Below are positions 52,849-61,762 of a DNA stretch of 64,000 nt, piece after piece. Origin of the DNA: Dyella mobilis (GTDB taxonomy: Bacteria; Pseudomonadota; Gammaproteobacteria; Xanthomonadales; Rhodanobacteraceae); NCBI RefSeq assembly GCF_016904945.1, contig NZ_JADIKF010000038.1:164241-228240 (forward strand), given 5' to 3'. Within the stretch, counting starts at the first letter, position 1, and each line of letters starts with the position of its first letter. The notes beneath the pieces were generated by a model. It ran no database searches. It was not told where the DNA came from and was given only the letters and a program-made list of their open reading frames with translations. The position numbers were made by a program, and so were the translations under genes.

Positions 52849-53646
52849 ATGAAGACTCGGATGGTGGGAACGACCTTGCCCGTGCTGGAAGTGGGCCTGG
52901 AGCAAGGCGACCGGATTATTTCGGAGCCGGGACGGTTTTCCTGGATGACGCGCAACATCACGCTGCAAACCTCGGCGCGCACGGCCGGCGCCAAGGGCTT
53001 TCTTGGCGTGGTGGGCCGCGCGCTTTCCGGCGGCGGTCTGTTCATGAACGAATACACGACATCCGGCTCACCCGGCATGGTCGCTTTCGCCGCGCACGTA
53101 CCCGGGTCGATCGTTGAAGTGCAGGTCAATCCCGGCCACACCTATTTCATCCATCGCCACGGTTTCCTGTGCGGTACCGAAGGCGTGGAACTGTCGGTCG
53201 GCTTCCAGCGCTCGCTAGGCGCGGGCATCTTCGGCGGCGACGGCTTCATTTTGGAGAAGCTGACCGGCAATGCCCGCGCATGGGTGGAGCTGGGCGGCGA
53301 GATCGTCACCTACACGCTGGCACCCGGCGAAACGCTGCAGGTGCATCCGGGCCACATCGGCATGTTCGAAGGCACGGTGAATTTCGAGATCAGCCTGTTG
53401 CCTGGCTTGAAGAACAAGCTGTTCGGCGGCGATGGCCTGTTCGTGGCCAACCTCACCGGCCCCGGCCAGGTCTGGTTGCAGACGCTGACCATGCCGAACC
53501 TGGCGCATGCGCTGGAGCCCTATCTTGCACGCGAAGGCGGCGGCGGCTCGGTGTTGACCGGCGATTCCAGCTCGAGCATCGGCGGTGCGATTGCCGGCGG
53601 CGTGATCGGCTCGGTGCTCGGCGGATTGTTCGGCAAGGACGACTGA
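52849..53646 (+). CDS. AIM24/TIGR00266 family protein
   Basis: 265 residues from ATG 52849 with GGGGAACGC upstream; the longer frame from 52654 runs through an inverted repeat and is rejected. Family strands in order: EQGDRIISEPGRFSWMTRNI, GRALSGGGLFMNEYTTSGSP, VAFAAHVPGSIVEVQVNPGH, EGVELSVGFQRSLGAGIFGG, EKLTGNARAWVELGGEIVTY, and a second G-rich GIFGGDG/LFGGDG element before the glycine-rich C-terminus. AIM24 proteins form beta-prism trimers; the mitochondrial member is linked to cristae. Bacterial role unknown. Confidence 0.85.
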   Translation: MKTRMVGTTLPVLEVGLEQGDRIISEPGRFSWMTRNITLQTSARTAGAKGFLGVVGRALSGGGLFMNEYTTSGSPGMVAFAAHVPGSIVEVQVNPGHTYFIHRHGFLCGTEGVELSVGFQRSLGAGIFGGDGFILEKLTGNARAWVELGGEIVTYTLAPGETLQVHPGHIGMFEGTVNFEISLLPGLKNKLFGGDGLFVANLTGPGQVWLQTLTMPNLAHALEPYLAREGGGGSVLTGDSSSSIGGAIAGGVIGSVLGGLFGKDD

Positions 53647-53677
53647 AGCCTGCGCGCACTTCTTCGTTTGCAGAAAG

Positions 53678-53707
53678 GCCGGAGCCTTGACGGACTCCGG
53701 CTTTTTC
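53678..53707 (+). terminator. Intrinsic terminator after the AIM24 gene
   Basis: GCCGGAG (53678-53684) pairs with CTCCGGC (53695-53701), loop about ten bases, then CTTTTTCTTT. Strong stem and T run; 31 bases past the stop codon. Confidence 0.85.
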
Positions 53708-53790
53708 TTTGCGCGTGCGCCGTTGCGCAGTAGCGGAGCACCGCGCTTTTGGCTTAGTTTCGAGTTTTGGCCGCCAACCTGGAAGAATCG

Positions 53791-55404
53791 ATGAAGACGC
53801 TGATGCTGGCCATCGCCCTCGCGCTCACCACCGCAGTCGCCGCGGCCGAGGACACTCCCGCCGCAAAGATCGACGCCGTATTTGCGCACATCGGCCCGGG
53901 CGACGTACCCGGTTGCGCCGTCGGCGTGCAATTCGGCGACGGCACCCCCGTGCGGCGCGCCTTCGGCATGGCCGATCTGGAGCACGCCGTACCGGTCAAT
54001 GTCGACACCGTGTTCGAAGCCGGTTCGGTGAGCAAGCAGTTCACCGCGGCGGCCACGTTGATCCTGGTCGGCGAAGGCAAGCTGTCGCTCGACGACGACA
54101 TCCGCAAATACCTGCCTGAAATGCCGGATTTCGGGCATCCGATCACCATCGCCGAATTGCTGGGACATACCAGCGGCCTGCGCGACTGGGGCGATATCGA
54201 GGCGATTGCCGGCTGGCCGCGCACCGAGCGTGTCTACGATATGGCCGACGTGCTTGGCATTTCCTCGCGCCAGCGCGCGCTGAACTTCGTTCCCGGTACG
54301 GCGTGGTCATACACCAACACGGGTTTCAACCTGCTGGCGATCATCGTGCAACGGGTGAGCGGCACCACGTTCGAAGCCTTCACTCAGCAGCACCTGTTCG
54401 CGCCGCTCGGCATGACGCACACCCAATGGCGCGACGATTTCCGTCGCGTGGTGCCGGGCCGCGCCATCGCCTATCACCGCGTATCGGCCGGTGTTTACGA
54501 GCAGATGATGCCGTTCGAAAACACCTACGGGCATGGCGGCCTGCTGACTACGGTCGGCGACCTTTTGTTGTGGAACAAAGCGCTGACCGATGGACGCCTC
54601 GGCGCTTTCGTCACCAAGGCGATGCAGACGCGTACCCTGCTCTCGGACGGGCGGCCCACGGTTTACGCACGCGGCCTGTTCCTGCGCAGCTATCACGGCC
54701 TGCGCGAGGTCTCCCACGATGGCGCCACGGCCGGCTATCGCACGTGGCTTGGCCGTTTTCCCGAACAGCATCTGTCGATGGCCATCCTGTGCAACGCCGA
54801 CGATGCGATTCCCTCCACCGACGCGCATGCGCTGGTCGATCGCTACCTGCCTGAAGCCAAAGCCGAGCACAAAGCCTTCACCGCCACGCCACCGGCCAGC
54901 CTTGCCGGCGTATATGCCAGCGAGCGCGACGGCGTGCCGCTGCATCTCAGCTTTCACGACAACCACCTTCAAACGGACAACGGTCTTACCGTGATGGCCG
55001 GACCGGATGGAAAGCTTTCGGTCGCGCGCGCCAACGGCGATGTCGCGGCGACCGGTGCCGTGTTGGCGGACGGGCGTCTTCGTTTCGATTCGCAGGGCGA
55101 TGCCACCTACTACGATCGCACGCAAACCTACGCGCCAACCGCGGCGGATCTCGCGCGCATCGCCGGACGCTTTCACAATGACGAAGTGCCGGTGACGTAT
55201 CGCGTTACCGCCGCAAAAAACGGCCTCGACGTGGTCGCGGAAGATCGTCCTAGCAAATCCCGCTTGTTTGTTCCTGCCTATACCCGGGCTTTTATTTCCG
55301 GCGACGTGATATTGCGCCCCATTTACGCTGCCGACGGCAGCGTGAAGGGCATTCGCATTTCGGATGACCGCGTGTGGAATTTGCCGTTTGATCGGGTGCC
55401 TTGA
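53791..55404 (+). CDS. Beta-lactamase family serine hydrolase
   Basis: 537 residues from ATG 53791 (GGAAGAA upstream). Signal peptide MLAIALALTTAVAAAEDT. Class C/DD-peptidase fold: SVSK with catalytic Ser79 and Lys82 (EAGSVSKQF), YTN at 174-176 (WSYTNTGFN), then a final HDGATAGYRTW strand (HDG in the place of KTG). C-terminal ~170 residues (from about 360) form an extra beta domain (SLAGVYASERDGVPLHLSFH). These proteins are esterases, peptidases or true beta-lactamases; substrate is not inferable. Confidence 0.85.
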   Translation: MKTLMLAIALALTTAVAAAEDTPAAKIDAVFAHIGPGDVPGCAVGVQFGDGTPVRRAFGMADLEHAVPVNVDTVFEAGSVSKQFTAAATLILVGEGKLSLDDDIRKYLPEMPDFGHPITIAELLGHTSGLRDWGDIEAIAGWPRTERVYDMADVLGISSRQRALNFVPGTAWSYTNTGFNLLAIIVQRVSGTTFEAFTQQHLFAPLGMTHTQWRDDFRRVVPGRAIAYHRVSAGVYEQMMPFENTYGHGGLLTTVGDLLLWNKALTDGRLGAFVTKAMQTRTLLSDGRPTVYARGLFLRSYHGLREVSHDGATAGYRTWLGRFPEQHLSMAILCNADDAIPSTDAHALVDRYLPEAKAEHKAFTATPPASLAGVYASERDGVPLHLSFHDNHLQTDNGLTVMAGPDGKLSVARANGDVAATGAVLADGRLRFDSQGDATYYDRTQTYAPTAADLARIAGRFHNDEVPVTYRVTAAKNGLDVVAEDRPSKSRLFVPAYTRAFISGDVILRPIYAADGSVKGIRISDDRVWNLPFDRVP

Positions 55405-55424
55405 GTCGAGCGGTCCTACCTTCG

Positions 55425-55453
55425 GCCACCGCCCTGCCTTGCAGGGCGGTGGC
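55425..55453 (+). terminator. Perfect hairpin after the serine hydrolase
   Basis: GCCACCGCCCTGC (55425-55437), CTT, GCAGGGCGGTGGC (55441-55453) form a perfect 13-bp stem. There is no T run. It lies 20 bases past the stop codon and ends an AT-rich tract on its right. Confidence 0.7.
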
Positions 55454-55623
55454 TCACGGAATATCGGACACATTTTCACATAATATTCACGTTATTATTT
55501 ATTTGCATTATTAAAACCGCCTCTCCACTCAAATACGCGGTTTTTCCAGCGTAAATCCCATTACCCATCATTAATAAGATCGATTCAGGTGTGCGCCCTA
55601 TCACAGCCGCAATGGGCCGGGAT

Positions 55624-55650
55624 TAAAGCCGCCCAATAACGGGCCGATAG
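55624..55650 (+). promoter_or_regulatory. Sigma-28 (FliA) promoter of the chemosensory operon
   Basis: TAAA (55624-55627), then exactly 15 bases, then GCCGATAG (55643-55650). The FliA consensus is TAAA-N15-GCCGATAA, so only the last base differs. Spacing and order are exact and the site precedes the MCP gene by about 165 bases. This places the operon in the late flagellar regulon; the AT-rich region 55460-55620 upstream is consistent with a promoter region. Confidence 0.85.
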
Positions 55651-55814
55651 ATCAGACGTGCAACGGTATGCCTGGACTGCCATCGCCGGGGGAAAAGCGG
55701 ATGGCGGCCCGTCAAGGACGACGGTTTTCTCGCGCATCTAATTTCGCAACCGCATCGGGCACCGGCTCATACGGCGTCAGTGCGTTTGTCCTTGAATGTT
55801 TTCAGGAGACAGTC

Positions 55815-57512
55815 ATGGGTAAAGAAACGCCGGATATGCCGCTCGAACCGGTCGAGCTGAAAGCCGTTATCGATGCTTTGCATCGCGTGCAGGCGATTAT
55901 CGAATTCGATCTCGAAGGTCACGTCATTACCGCCAATGAGAATTTTCTCGACGTGCTCGGTTATAGCCTCGAGGAAATCCAGGGCAAGCATCATCGGATA
56001 TTTTGCGAACCCGATTATGCGGCCAGCCAGGAATACAAGAATTTCTGGATTCGACTTGGCAAGGGCACCTTTGATCACGGCATTTACAAACGCATTGGGC
56101 GCGACGGACGCGAGGTGTGGATCAGTGCTTCGTACAATCCGGTGTTCGACGGCAAGGGCAAGCCGTACAAGATCGTCAAGTTCGCCACCGACATCACCGA
56201 GGTACGCCAGCAGTCCGCGGAAAACGAGGGCAAGATCAACGCCATCGATCGCGCGCAGGCGGTGATCGAATTCGATCTTGACGGCCACGTGCTCGCCGCC
56301 AACGAGAATTTCCTCAATGCGCTGGGCTATCGCCTGGACGAAATCCGCGGCAAGCACCATCGCATCTTTTGCGATCCGGAACACGCGGCCAGCCAGGCTT
56401 ATGCGGATTTCTGGGCCAAGCTCAACCGCGGCGAATTCGACTCCGGTTGCTACAAGCGCATTGGCAAGGGCGGACGGACCATCTGGATCCAGGCCACCTA
56501 CAACCCGATCTTCGATCTCAACGGCCGCCTGGCCAAGGTGATCAAGTTCGCCACCGACGTTACCGCACAGGTCGAACTGGAACAAAGCGTCAAGCTTCGC
56601 GCGGAGCAGGATCAGCGCAAGGTGGAAGACCTGCTGGCCAAGGTCAGGCAGGCGGCGGAAGGCGACCTCACGGCCGAGATCGCCGTCAACGGCCACGATC
56701 CGATCGACCAGCTGGCCGGCGGCATCAAGCAGATGATGGGCGACCTGCGCGGCGTGATCGGCAAGGTGGTGCACTCGGTGAACGGGTTCTCCAGCTCTTC
56801 GCAGGACATCGCCGAGCGTTCCGGTGTCGTCGCCAGCGGCGCACAGTTGCTCGGCGCGACGGTGGAGGAAATGAACGCGTCGATCGAAGAACTGACCGCG
56901 TCGATCAATTCCATCGCCGACAACTCCCGCAGCGCCGACCATCTCGCCAAGGACACGCAACAGGAAGCCGAGCGCGGCTCCAAGGCGATTGCCAAGTCGA
57001 TCGAATCGATGGAGCTGATCAACAAGTCCTCGGAAGACATCAGCGAGATCATCAAGGTGATCGGCGAGATTGCCAGCCAGACGAACCTGCTGGCGTTCAA
57101 CGCAGCGATCGAGGCGGCGCGGGCGGGCGAGCATGGGCTCGGCTTCTCGGTGGTTGCCGACGAGGTGCGCAAGCTGGCGGAGCGTTCGTCGCAGGCCACC
57201 AAGGAAATCTCCAAGCTGATCAACGAGTCGGTGAAGCGCGTGGCGCACGGCAGCGAGATCTCCAAGCAGGCGGGCGAGGCGTTCGAAAAGATCCTGACCG
57301 GGGTCAGTCGCACCACCGAAGCCATTTCGGAGATTTCCTGCGGCGCCAACGAGCAATTGGTTGCGGCGCGCGAAGTGAGCGCGGCGATCCAGCAGGTGGC
57401 GGAAGAGACGGAGAAATCCGCCGCATCGTGCGACACCATCGCGCGGTCCACCACCAACCTGTCCAAGGGTGCCGACGACCTGAGCCAGACGGTGGCGCGG
57501 TTCGTCGTTTGA
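55815..57512 (+). CDS. Soluble methyl-accepting chemotaxis protein with two PAS domains
   Basis: 565 residues from ATG 55815, CAGGAGAC ribosome binding site. No membrane segment. Two PAS domains in tandem (about 18-130 and 145-252) are close to identical in motif: [20 protein letters not shown] and [28 protein letters not shown], and [11 protein letters not shown] short HAMP-like connector ([14 protein letters not shown]) leads to the signalling domain with the tip [20 protein letters not shown] continuing [20 protein letters not shown]. No C-terminal NWETF-like tether. Probably senses redox, oxygen or a metabolite in the cytoplasm. First gene of the operon. Confidence 0.9.
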   Translation: MGKETPDMPLEPVELKAVIDALHRVQAIIEFDLEGHVITANENFLDVLGYSLEEIQGKHHRIFCEPDYAASQEYKNFWIRLGKGTFDHGIYKRIGRDGREVWISASYNPVFDGKGKPYKIVKFATDITEVRQQSAENEGKINAIDRAQAVIEFDLDGHVLAANENFLNALGYRLDEIRGKHHRIFCDPEHAASQAYADFWAKLNRGEFDSGCYKRIGKGGRTIWIQATYNPIFDLNGRLAKVIKFATDVTAQVELEQSVKLRAEQDQRKVEDLLAKVRQAAEGDLTAEIAVNGHDPIDQLAGGIKQMMGDLRGVIGKVVHSVNGFSSSSQDIAERSGVVASGAQLLGATVEEMNASIEELTASINSIADNSRSADHLAKDTQQEAERGSKAIAKSIESMELINKSSEDISEIIKVIGEIASQTNLLAFNAAIEAARAGEHGLGFSVVADEVRKLAERSSQATKEISKLINESVKRVAHGSEISKQAGEAFEKILTGVSRTTEAISEISCGANEQLVAAREVSAAIQQVAEETEKSAASCDTIARSTTNLSKGADDLSQTVARFVV

Positions 57513-57518
57513 CGGAGC

Positions 57519-58367
57519 ATGAGCGTGGACATCAACGACGACGTCGATCGCCCCACCCGGCAAGCACTGCTGGCAAGCGTGCACCGCCACACGGGCATCA
57601 CGATGACCGAGAAGAAGTGGCCGCTGCTGCAGGGTCGCTTGCGGCGCCGGCTGCAAGCGCTGTCGCTGGACAGTTATCGCGATTATCTCGACGTGTTGGA
57701 CAGCCGGGCCGATGAAGCCACCTACTTCATCGACCTGGTGACCACCAACGAAACGTCGTTCTTTCGCACGCCGCGCATCTGGGATTATCTGTGGCAGCAG
57801 TTCCTGCCGAGGTGGCACAACGAACACGCCGGCAGCATCTTGCAGATCTGGTCGGCCGCGGCCTCGTCGGGCGAGGAAGCCTATTCGCTGGCCATGCTTT
57901 GCGAGGAATACCGCGAGCGTCATCCCGCTTTCCGCTACCGCATCCTGGCAACGGACATCGCCAAGTATGTCGTGGGTGCCGGCGAGATCGGGCTTTACCA
58001 GGGGCGCAGCATCGACGGCCTGCGGCGCAGCCGGCCGGCGTTCTTCGAGAAATATTTCGCGAAGATCGACGACCGCTTCGCCGTGGTGCCTGCCCTGCGC
58101 GCCAATGTATCGTTCCGCGAGCACAACCTGTACCGGCGTCTGGCCGATCCGCTACGCATCGACCTGGTGCTGTTGCGGAACGTGCTGATCTATTTCGACG
58201 ATGCCGGGCAGCAGGCCGTGGTGGACAACGTCGCCAGCTCGCTGGTGCCCGATGGCGTATTGATCATCGGCGAGTCGGAGTCGCTGAGCCGTCACCGCAC
58301 GGGCTTCGATTTCGAGCAGCCGCTGATCTATCGCAAGCAGGAGGCCATGCGTGAGCGGCGGGCGTGA
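57519..58367 (+). CDS. cheR: Chemotaxis protein methyltransferase CheR
   Basis: 282 residues. N-terminal helical domain (HRHTGITMTEKKWPLLQGRL), then TTNETSFFR (about 75-83), the AdoMet-binding WSAAASSGEEAYSLAML (111-127), ILATDIAKYVVGAGEIGLYQ and VLLRNVLIYFDDAGQQAVVD. It methylates glutamates of MCPs for adaptation. Six bases separate it from the MCP stop codon. No CheB is present nearby; demethylation must come from elsewhere or from CheD. Confidence 0.9.
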   Translation: MSVDINDDVDRPTRQALLASVHRHTGITMTEKKWPLLQGRLRRRLQALSLDSYRDYLDVLDSRADEATYFIDLVTTNETSFFRTPRIWDYLWQQFLPRWHNEHAGSILQIWSAAASSGEEAYSLAMLCEEYRERHPAFRYRILATDIAKYVVGAGEIGLYQGRSIDGLRRSRPAFFEKYFAKIDDRFAVVPALRANVSFREHNLYRRLADPLRIDLVLLRNVLIYFDDAGQQAVVDNVASSLVPDGVLIIGESESLSRHRTGFDFEQPLIYRKQEAMRERRA

Positions 58368-58827
58368 AATCCAGGTGCGCATGTGCGAGATCGGCATCGG
58401 CCGCGGCCACGATGTCCTGCGCGCCACGCTGGGCTCCTGCGTTGGTATCGGCCTGATGTGGCGCAATCGCGGCGTCTACGGCTTGGCGCACTGCCTGTTG
58501 CCGGAAGCACGCGAGCCCAGCGCCGGCATCGGCGCCAAGTACGTGACGCTGGCGGTACCGTCGCTGTTGAAGCTGATGAGTATCGACAAAGCGGATGTAG
58601 ACCAGATTGAAGCGGTGATCGCCGGCGGCGCCAGCATGGTGCAGCAGCAGACGATGCCGCGGCACGGGATTATCGGGGATCAGAACGCGCAGGCCGCCAA
58701 GCGTCTCCTGGCCGCGGCCGGCATCCGGGTGGTGCACGAAGACCTGGGTGGCGAGCAGGGCCGGCAACTGCTGATCGATTGCGCGCAACACTGTTACGCG
58801 GTGCGAACCTTCAGCCGCGCTACTTGA
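58351..58827 (+). CDS. cheD: Receptor glutamine deamidase CheD
   Basis: 158 residues, GTG start overlapping cheR by 17 bases. Catalytic motif present: TLGSCVGIGL with Cys30 and GLAHCLLPE with His47. Downstream GAKYVTLAVPSLLKLM and VIAGGASM, GIIGDQNAQAAKRLL fit the family. CheD deamidates glutamines of MCPs and can bind CheC; CheC is not in this window. Confidence 0.9.
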   Translation: MSGGREIQVRMCEIGIGRGHDVLRATLGSCVGIGLMWRNRGVYGLAHCLLPEAREPSAGIGAKYVTLAVPSLLKLMSIDKADVDQIEAVIAGGASMVQQQTMPRHGIIGDQNAQAAKRLLAAAGIRVVHEDLGGEQGRQLLIDCAQHCYAVRTFSRAT

Positions 58828-58835
58828 ACGGGGTC

Positions 58836-60347
58836 ATGCTCATGGAACACATTGCGTCGTCTGCGGCACAGGATACGGTCGAGCTGTTCGGCTCCTTCCA
58901 TCTGGCGGATACCGAGCTGGCCTTGTCGGTGTCCGACTTGCAGGAAGTGGTGAACTATCCGGCGCGAGTCACCCAGATTCCGCTGGCGCCCTCTTTCCTG
59001 CTTGGCCTGTTCAATCTTCGCGGCACGCTGATTCCCATCGTGCACCTGAGCGAATTGCTCAACCTTCCCGACGGCGAGGATCGCGACGCAGCGAAGATCG
59101 CCATTGTCGAAGTTGGCCACAGCAAGGTCGGCCTGCTGTTCGATGCAACCGGAGAGATTCTTCGCGTGCGCGACGAGCAGAAGATCCGCTTCGTGCATGC
59201 CGACGGCACGGCGCCGATGATCGGCGGTGCGCTGAAGCTGGAAGGCGGCGAGCGCATTCTGCAGATTCTTTCGCCCGGCGTGCTGGTGAAGTTGCAGGAT
59301 GTGCCGCAGTTGGAGGCCAGCCGGACCACTTCGGCGGCCAGCCGGCATCACGCGCAAAGCCAGCGGCGCCAGTGCGTGTCGTTCCGCGTGGCCGACCGCA
59401 GCCTGGCGTTGCCGATGGGCGCCATCCACGAAATCATCCGATTGCCGGAACTGAAAAAGTCGGTGCTTGCCAGCGAGCATTGCGCCGGCTTGCTCAATCT
59501 GCGCGGCAATACGGTGCCGGTGATCGATTTCGCGCGCTTTCTCGATCTGCCCGCCACGGCTCCTGCCGCAGCGGCCACGGATGAAGTGGATGACGAGCGT
59601 CGCATCCTGGTGATCAAGGATGCAGATGTCTATTTCGGGCTGCTGGTGGACGAAGTGCAGAGCATCGTCGGCTATCGCGACGACGAACTGCTGGTCATGC
59701 CCTCTTTCGACCAGTCGCGGCCTTCGCTGTTCGCCGGCTGCCTGCACGTGTCGGACGAGCAGAGCATCATCCTGCTGCAGCAGGAGGCCTTGATCGCCGA
59801 CGAAAAGGTGAAGGAGCTGACCGCCGGCCATCGCTCGCTCTATCAAATCGCGGGGACCGGCGACAAACAAACGAACGCACGCCGCTCGGGCGGACGCGAA
59901 ACGTATGTGACGTTCCGGCTTGGCCGGCTGATGGGCATGCGCATCGATCAATTGCGCGAGGTGATCGATTTCCCTGGCGAACTGACCCGGCCGCCAGGCG
60001 CGCCGTCGTTCGTGTGCGGCATTCTCAACCTGCGGCAGAAGCTGGTGACCGTGGTCGATCTGCGCGCGCTCTACGGCATGCCGGCGCAGGAAGATTTTTC
60101 AGCGACCAAGGTGATGATCGTCGAGCACGAGTCGGAGAAGTATGGGCTGGTGGTGGATGCCATCGAGAACATCGTCACGATCGACGTATCCAGCAAGATG
60201 CGCGTGCCCAGCGTGCTGCTCAACCAGATCGACAACGTGCTGCGCAATGACATGCGCGAAGTGGTGGAACTTCCCGATCGGCATACGTTGATGTTGCTGG
60301 ATGCCGAACCGTTGAAGGCCCGCCTCACCGGTCAGGTTTCGCACTAA
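58836..60347 (+). CDS. Triple CheW-domain protein
   Basis: 503 residues, ATG 58836 with ACGGGGTC upstream, 8 bases after cheD. Three CheW-type domains in a row: domain 1 about 14-155 (LFGSFHLADTELALSVSDLQ, SFLLGLFNLRGTLIPIVHLS), domain 2 about 180-320 (VSFRVADRSLALPMGAIHEI, CAGLLNLRGNTVPVIDFARF) and domain 3 about 350-495 (VTFRLGRLMGMRIDQLREVI, SFVCGILNLRQKLVTVVDLR). The NLRG core of each domain is present. No receiver domain, so not CheV. It probably couples several receptors to a CheA kinase encoded outside the window, and could act as a scaffold. Confidence 0.85.
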   Translation: MLMEHIASSAAQDTVELFGSFHLADTELALSVSDLQEVVNYPARVTQIPLAPSFLLGLFNLRGTLIPIVHLSELLNLPDGEDRDAAKIAIVEVGHSKVGLLFDATGEILRVRDEQKIRFVHADGTAPMIGGALKLEGGERILQILSPGVLVKLQDVPQLEASRTTSAASRHHAQSQRRQCVSFRVADRSLALPMGAIHEIIRLPELKKSVLASEHCAGLLNLRGNTVPVIDFARFLDLPATAPAAAATDEVDDERRILVIKDADVYFGLLVDEVQSIVGYRDDELLVMPSFDQSRPSLFAGCLHVSDEQSIILLQQEALIADEKVKELTAGHRSLYQIAGTGDKQTNARRSGGRETYVTFRLGRLMGMRIDQLREVIDFPGELTRPPGAPSFVCGILNLRQKLVTVVDLRALYGMPAQEDFSATKVMIVEHESEKYGLVVDAIENIVTIDVSSKMRVPSVLLNQIDNVLRNDMREVVELPDRHTLMLLDAEPLKARLTGQVSH

Positions 60348-60393
60348 CTGGCGACGGGCAAGCCAAAGCTTGCCCTGATCGACGGCAGGTTAG

Positions 60394-61614
60394 CTAAGGC
60401 TTGCTTGCGAACAACCCAAGGTCGATCGACTCGGCCATTGCCCGATAGCCTGCATCGTTCGGATGCAGGTGGTCGCCGCTGTCGAACGCCGGCAGAAAAC
60501 GATTCGGGCGCGCAGGATCGCGCACGACCTTGTCGAAATCGATCACCGCGTCGAAGGCACCGGATTGGCGTATCCACGCATTCACGGCCTGGCGCTTCTG
60601 TTCGGCGGCGAGCGTGTGGTACGGCCAGTCCGCACCGCCGAAGGGCAGCAAGGTGGCGCCGTAGATTTTCAGCCCTTTGGCGTGTGCCCGACCGATCAGC
60701 GTTTTCATGCCGTCGATGACTTGCTGGGCGGAAACTGCGTCCTTGGGTGTGTCCGGCTGGCTGGACTCTCCGATGTCGTTGATGCCTTCGAGCAGGACGA
60801 TCCAGTGCACGGAGGCTTTCTGCAGTGCATCGCGGTCGAAGCGCGAAAGCGCGCTGGGTCCTGCGCCCTCATTCAAGATGCGATTGCCGCTGATGCCCGC
60901 ATTCACCACCGCGACAGCCTGCGTGGCCTGGTCGGCATGCAGACGCGCAGCGAGTACATCCGGCCAGCGGCGATTGGCGTTGGGTGTCGACCGATAGCCG
61001 TCGGTGATCGAATCGCCGAACGCGACAACAGCTTTACTGGCAGGCGATGCAGCCACCTCGACGTCGGTGAGAAACACCCGGCTGGGAAGTTCTTCTTCGC
61101 CGGGAAACGACACTGCTGCTGCCGCGTTGCCGCTGTCGGTGATGTAGGTGGTGGCCTGGGCGTCACCATGCTGGGTAGAGGGATTGGTCTGCGCAGGTAC
61201 GTAGAGACTTACCGCCAGCTCTTGCAGCGGCGCCACCGCCATGGCGACCGGATCGCTCAATACGCTATCGTCCTTGGCGATGGTGACCGTGGACGAACCG
61301 TGGAAGGTGAGCGCGTGATCGCTGCCCGGCTGGATGGACGCGCCGCTGGCATGCAATGCCACGTGGACGGGGCCTAGCGTTACCGGCCCAGTACCCATCA
61401 GGTTGCTCAAGCGCACGCGTATCGCCGTGCCTCCCGCGCTGACGCGAACGATTTCCCGCAGCGTCTGGTCTTTGAAGCCCGGACCTTGCGAATCGGGCAC
61501 TGCGCTCCAGGTGGCTACCCAGTGTGAGCCCGCGTCCGTGGCGGCGCAGGCTGCCGTGGTGGCAGTTCCCAGAAGCATGCTCAGTGCAACCCGTTTCAGC
61601 ATCGAACCGTTCAT
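60394..61614 (-). CDS. SGNH/GDSL hydrolase family protein
   Basis: 406 residues from ATG 61614 on the complement (AAGGGAATCCG upstream). Signal peptide MLKRVALSMLLGTATTAACA. An N-terminal beta domain (about 35-165) precedes the SGNH core: VAFGDSITDGYR (nucleophile in GDSIT), NAGISGNRIL (block II glycine), LLEGINDIGE (block III) and DHLHPND (block V, Asp-x-x-His). Common in Xanthomonadales; substrates are esters of sugars or lipids. Confidence 0.85.
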   Translation of the reverse strand: MNGSMLKRVALSMLLGTATTAACAATDAGSHWVATWSAVPDSQGPGFKDQTLREIVRVSAGGTAIRVRLSNLMGTGPVTLGPVHVALHASGASIQPGSDHALTFHGSSTVTIAKDDSVLSDPVAMAVAPLQELAVSLYVPAQTNPSTQHGDAQATTYITDSGNAAAAVSFPGEEELPSRVFLTDVEVAASPASKAVVAFGDSITDGYRSTPNANRRWPDVLAARLHADQATQAVAVVNAGISGNRILNEGAGPSALSRFDRDALQKASVHWIVLLEGINDIGESSQPDTPKDAVSAQQVIDGMKTLIGRAHAKGLKIYGATLLPFGGADWPYHTLAAEQKRQAVNAWIRQSGAFDAVIDFDKVVRDPARPNRFLPAFDSGDHLHPNDAGYRAMAESIDLGLFASKP

Positions 61615-61722
61615 CGGATTCCCTTGTGGTATCCGCCACATTGCGGCGGTTGAATGTAGAGCTTATACGAGGTGTTCACTACGTGACCTACGACAGATAT
61701 GCAGCACCGAAAGTGAAAACCC

Positions 61723-61753
61723 GCTCCCTCCCCTGCGACGGAAGTGGAGGGAG
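61723..61753. repeat. Inverted repeat, CTCCCTCCCC family, copy 3
   Basis: GCTCCCTCCCCTGCGACGG then AAGTGGAGGGAG. The left arm CTCCCTCCCCTGCGACG equals copy 1 exactly and the right arm is partly decayed. It lies just before the DUF4349 gene's end. Confidence 0.7.
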
Positions 61754-61762
61754 AACGCAACG

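Noticed and set aside
55767..58124. 785-residue open frame on the minus strand
   Set aside because: It lies antisense to the MCP and cheR genes; composition is that of a GC-rich shadow frame with no recognisable motif, and the sense genes are certain.
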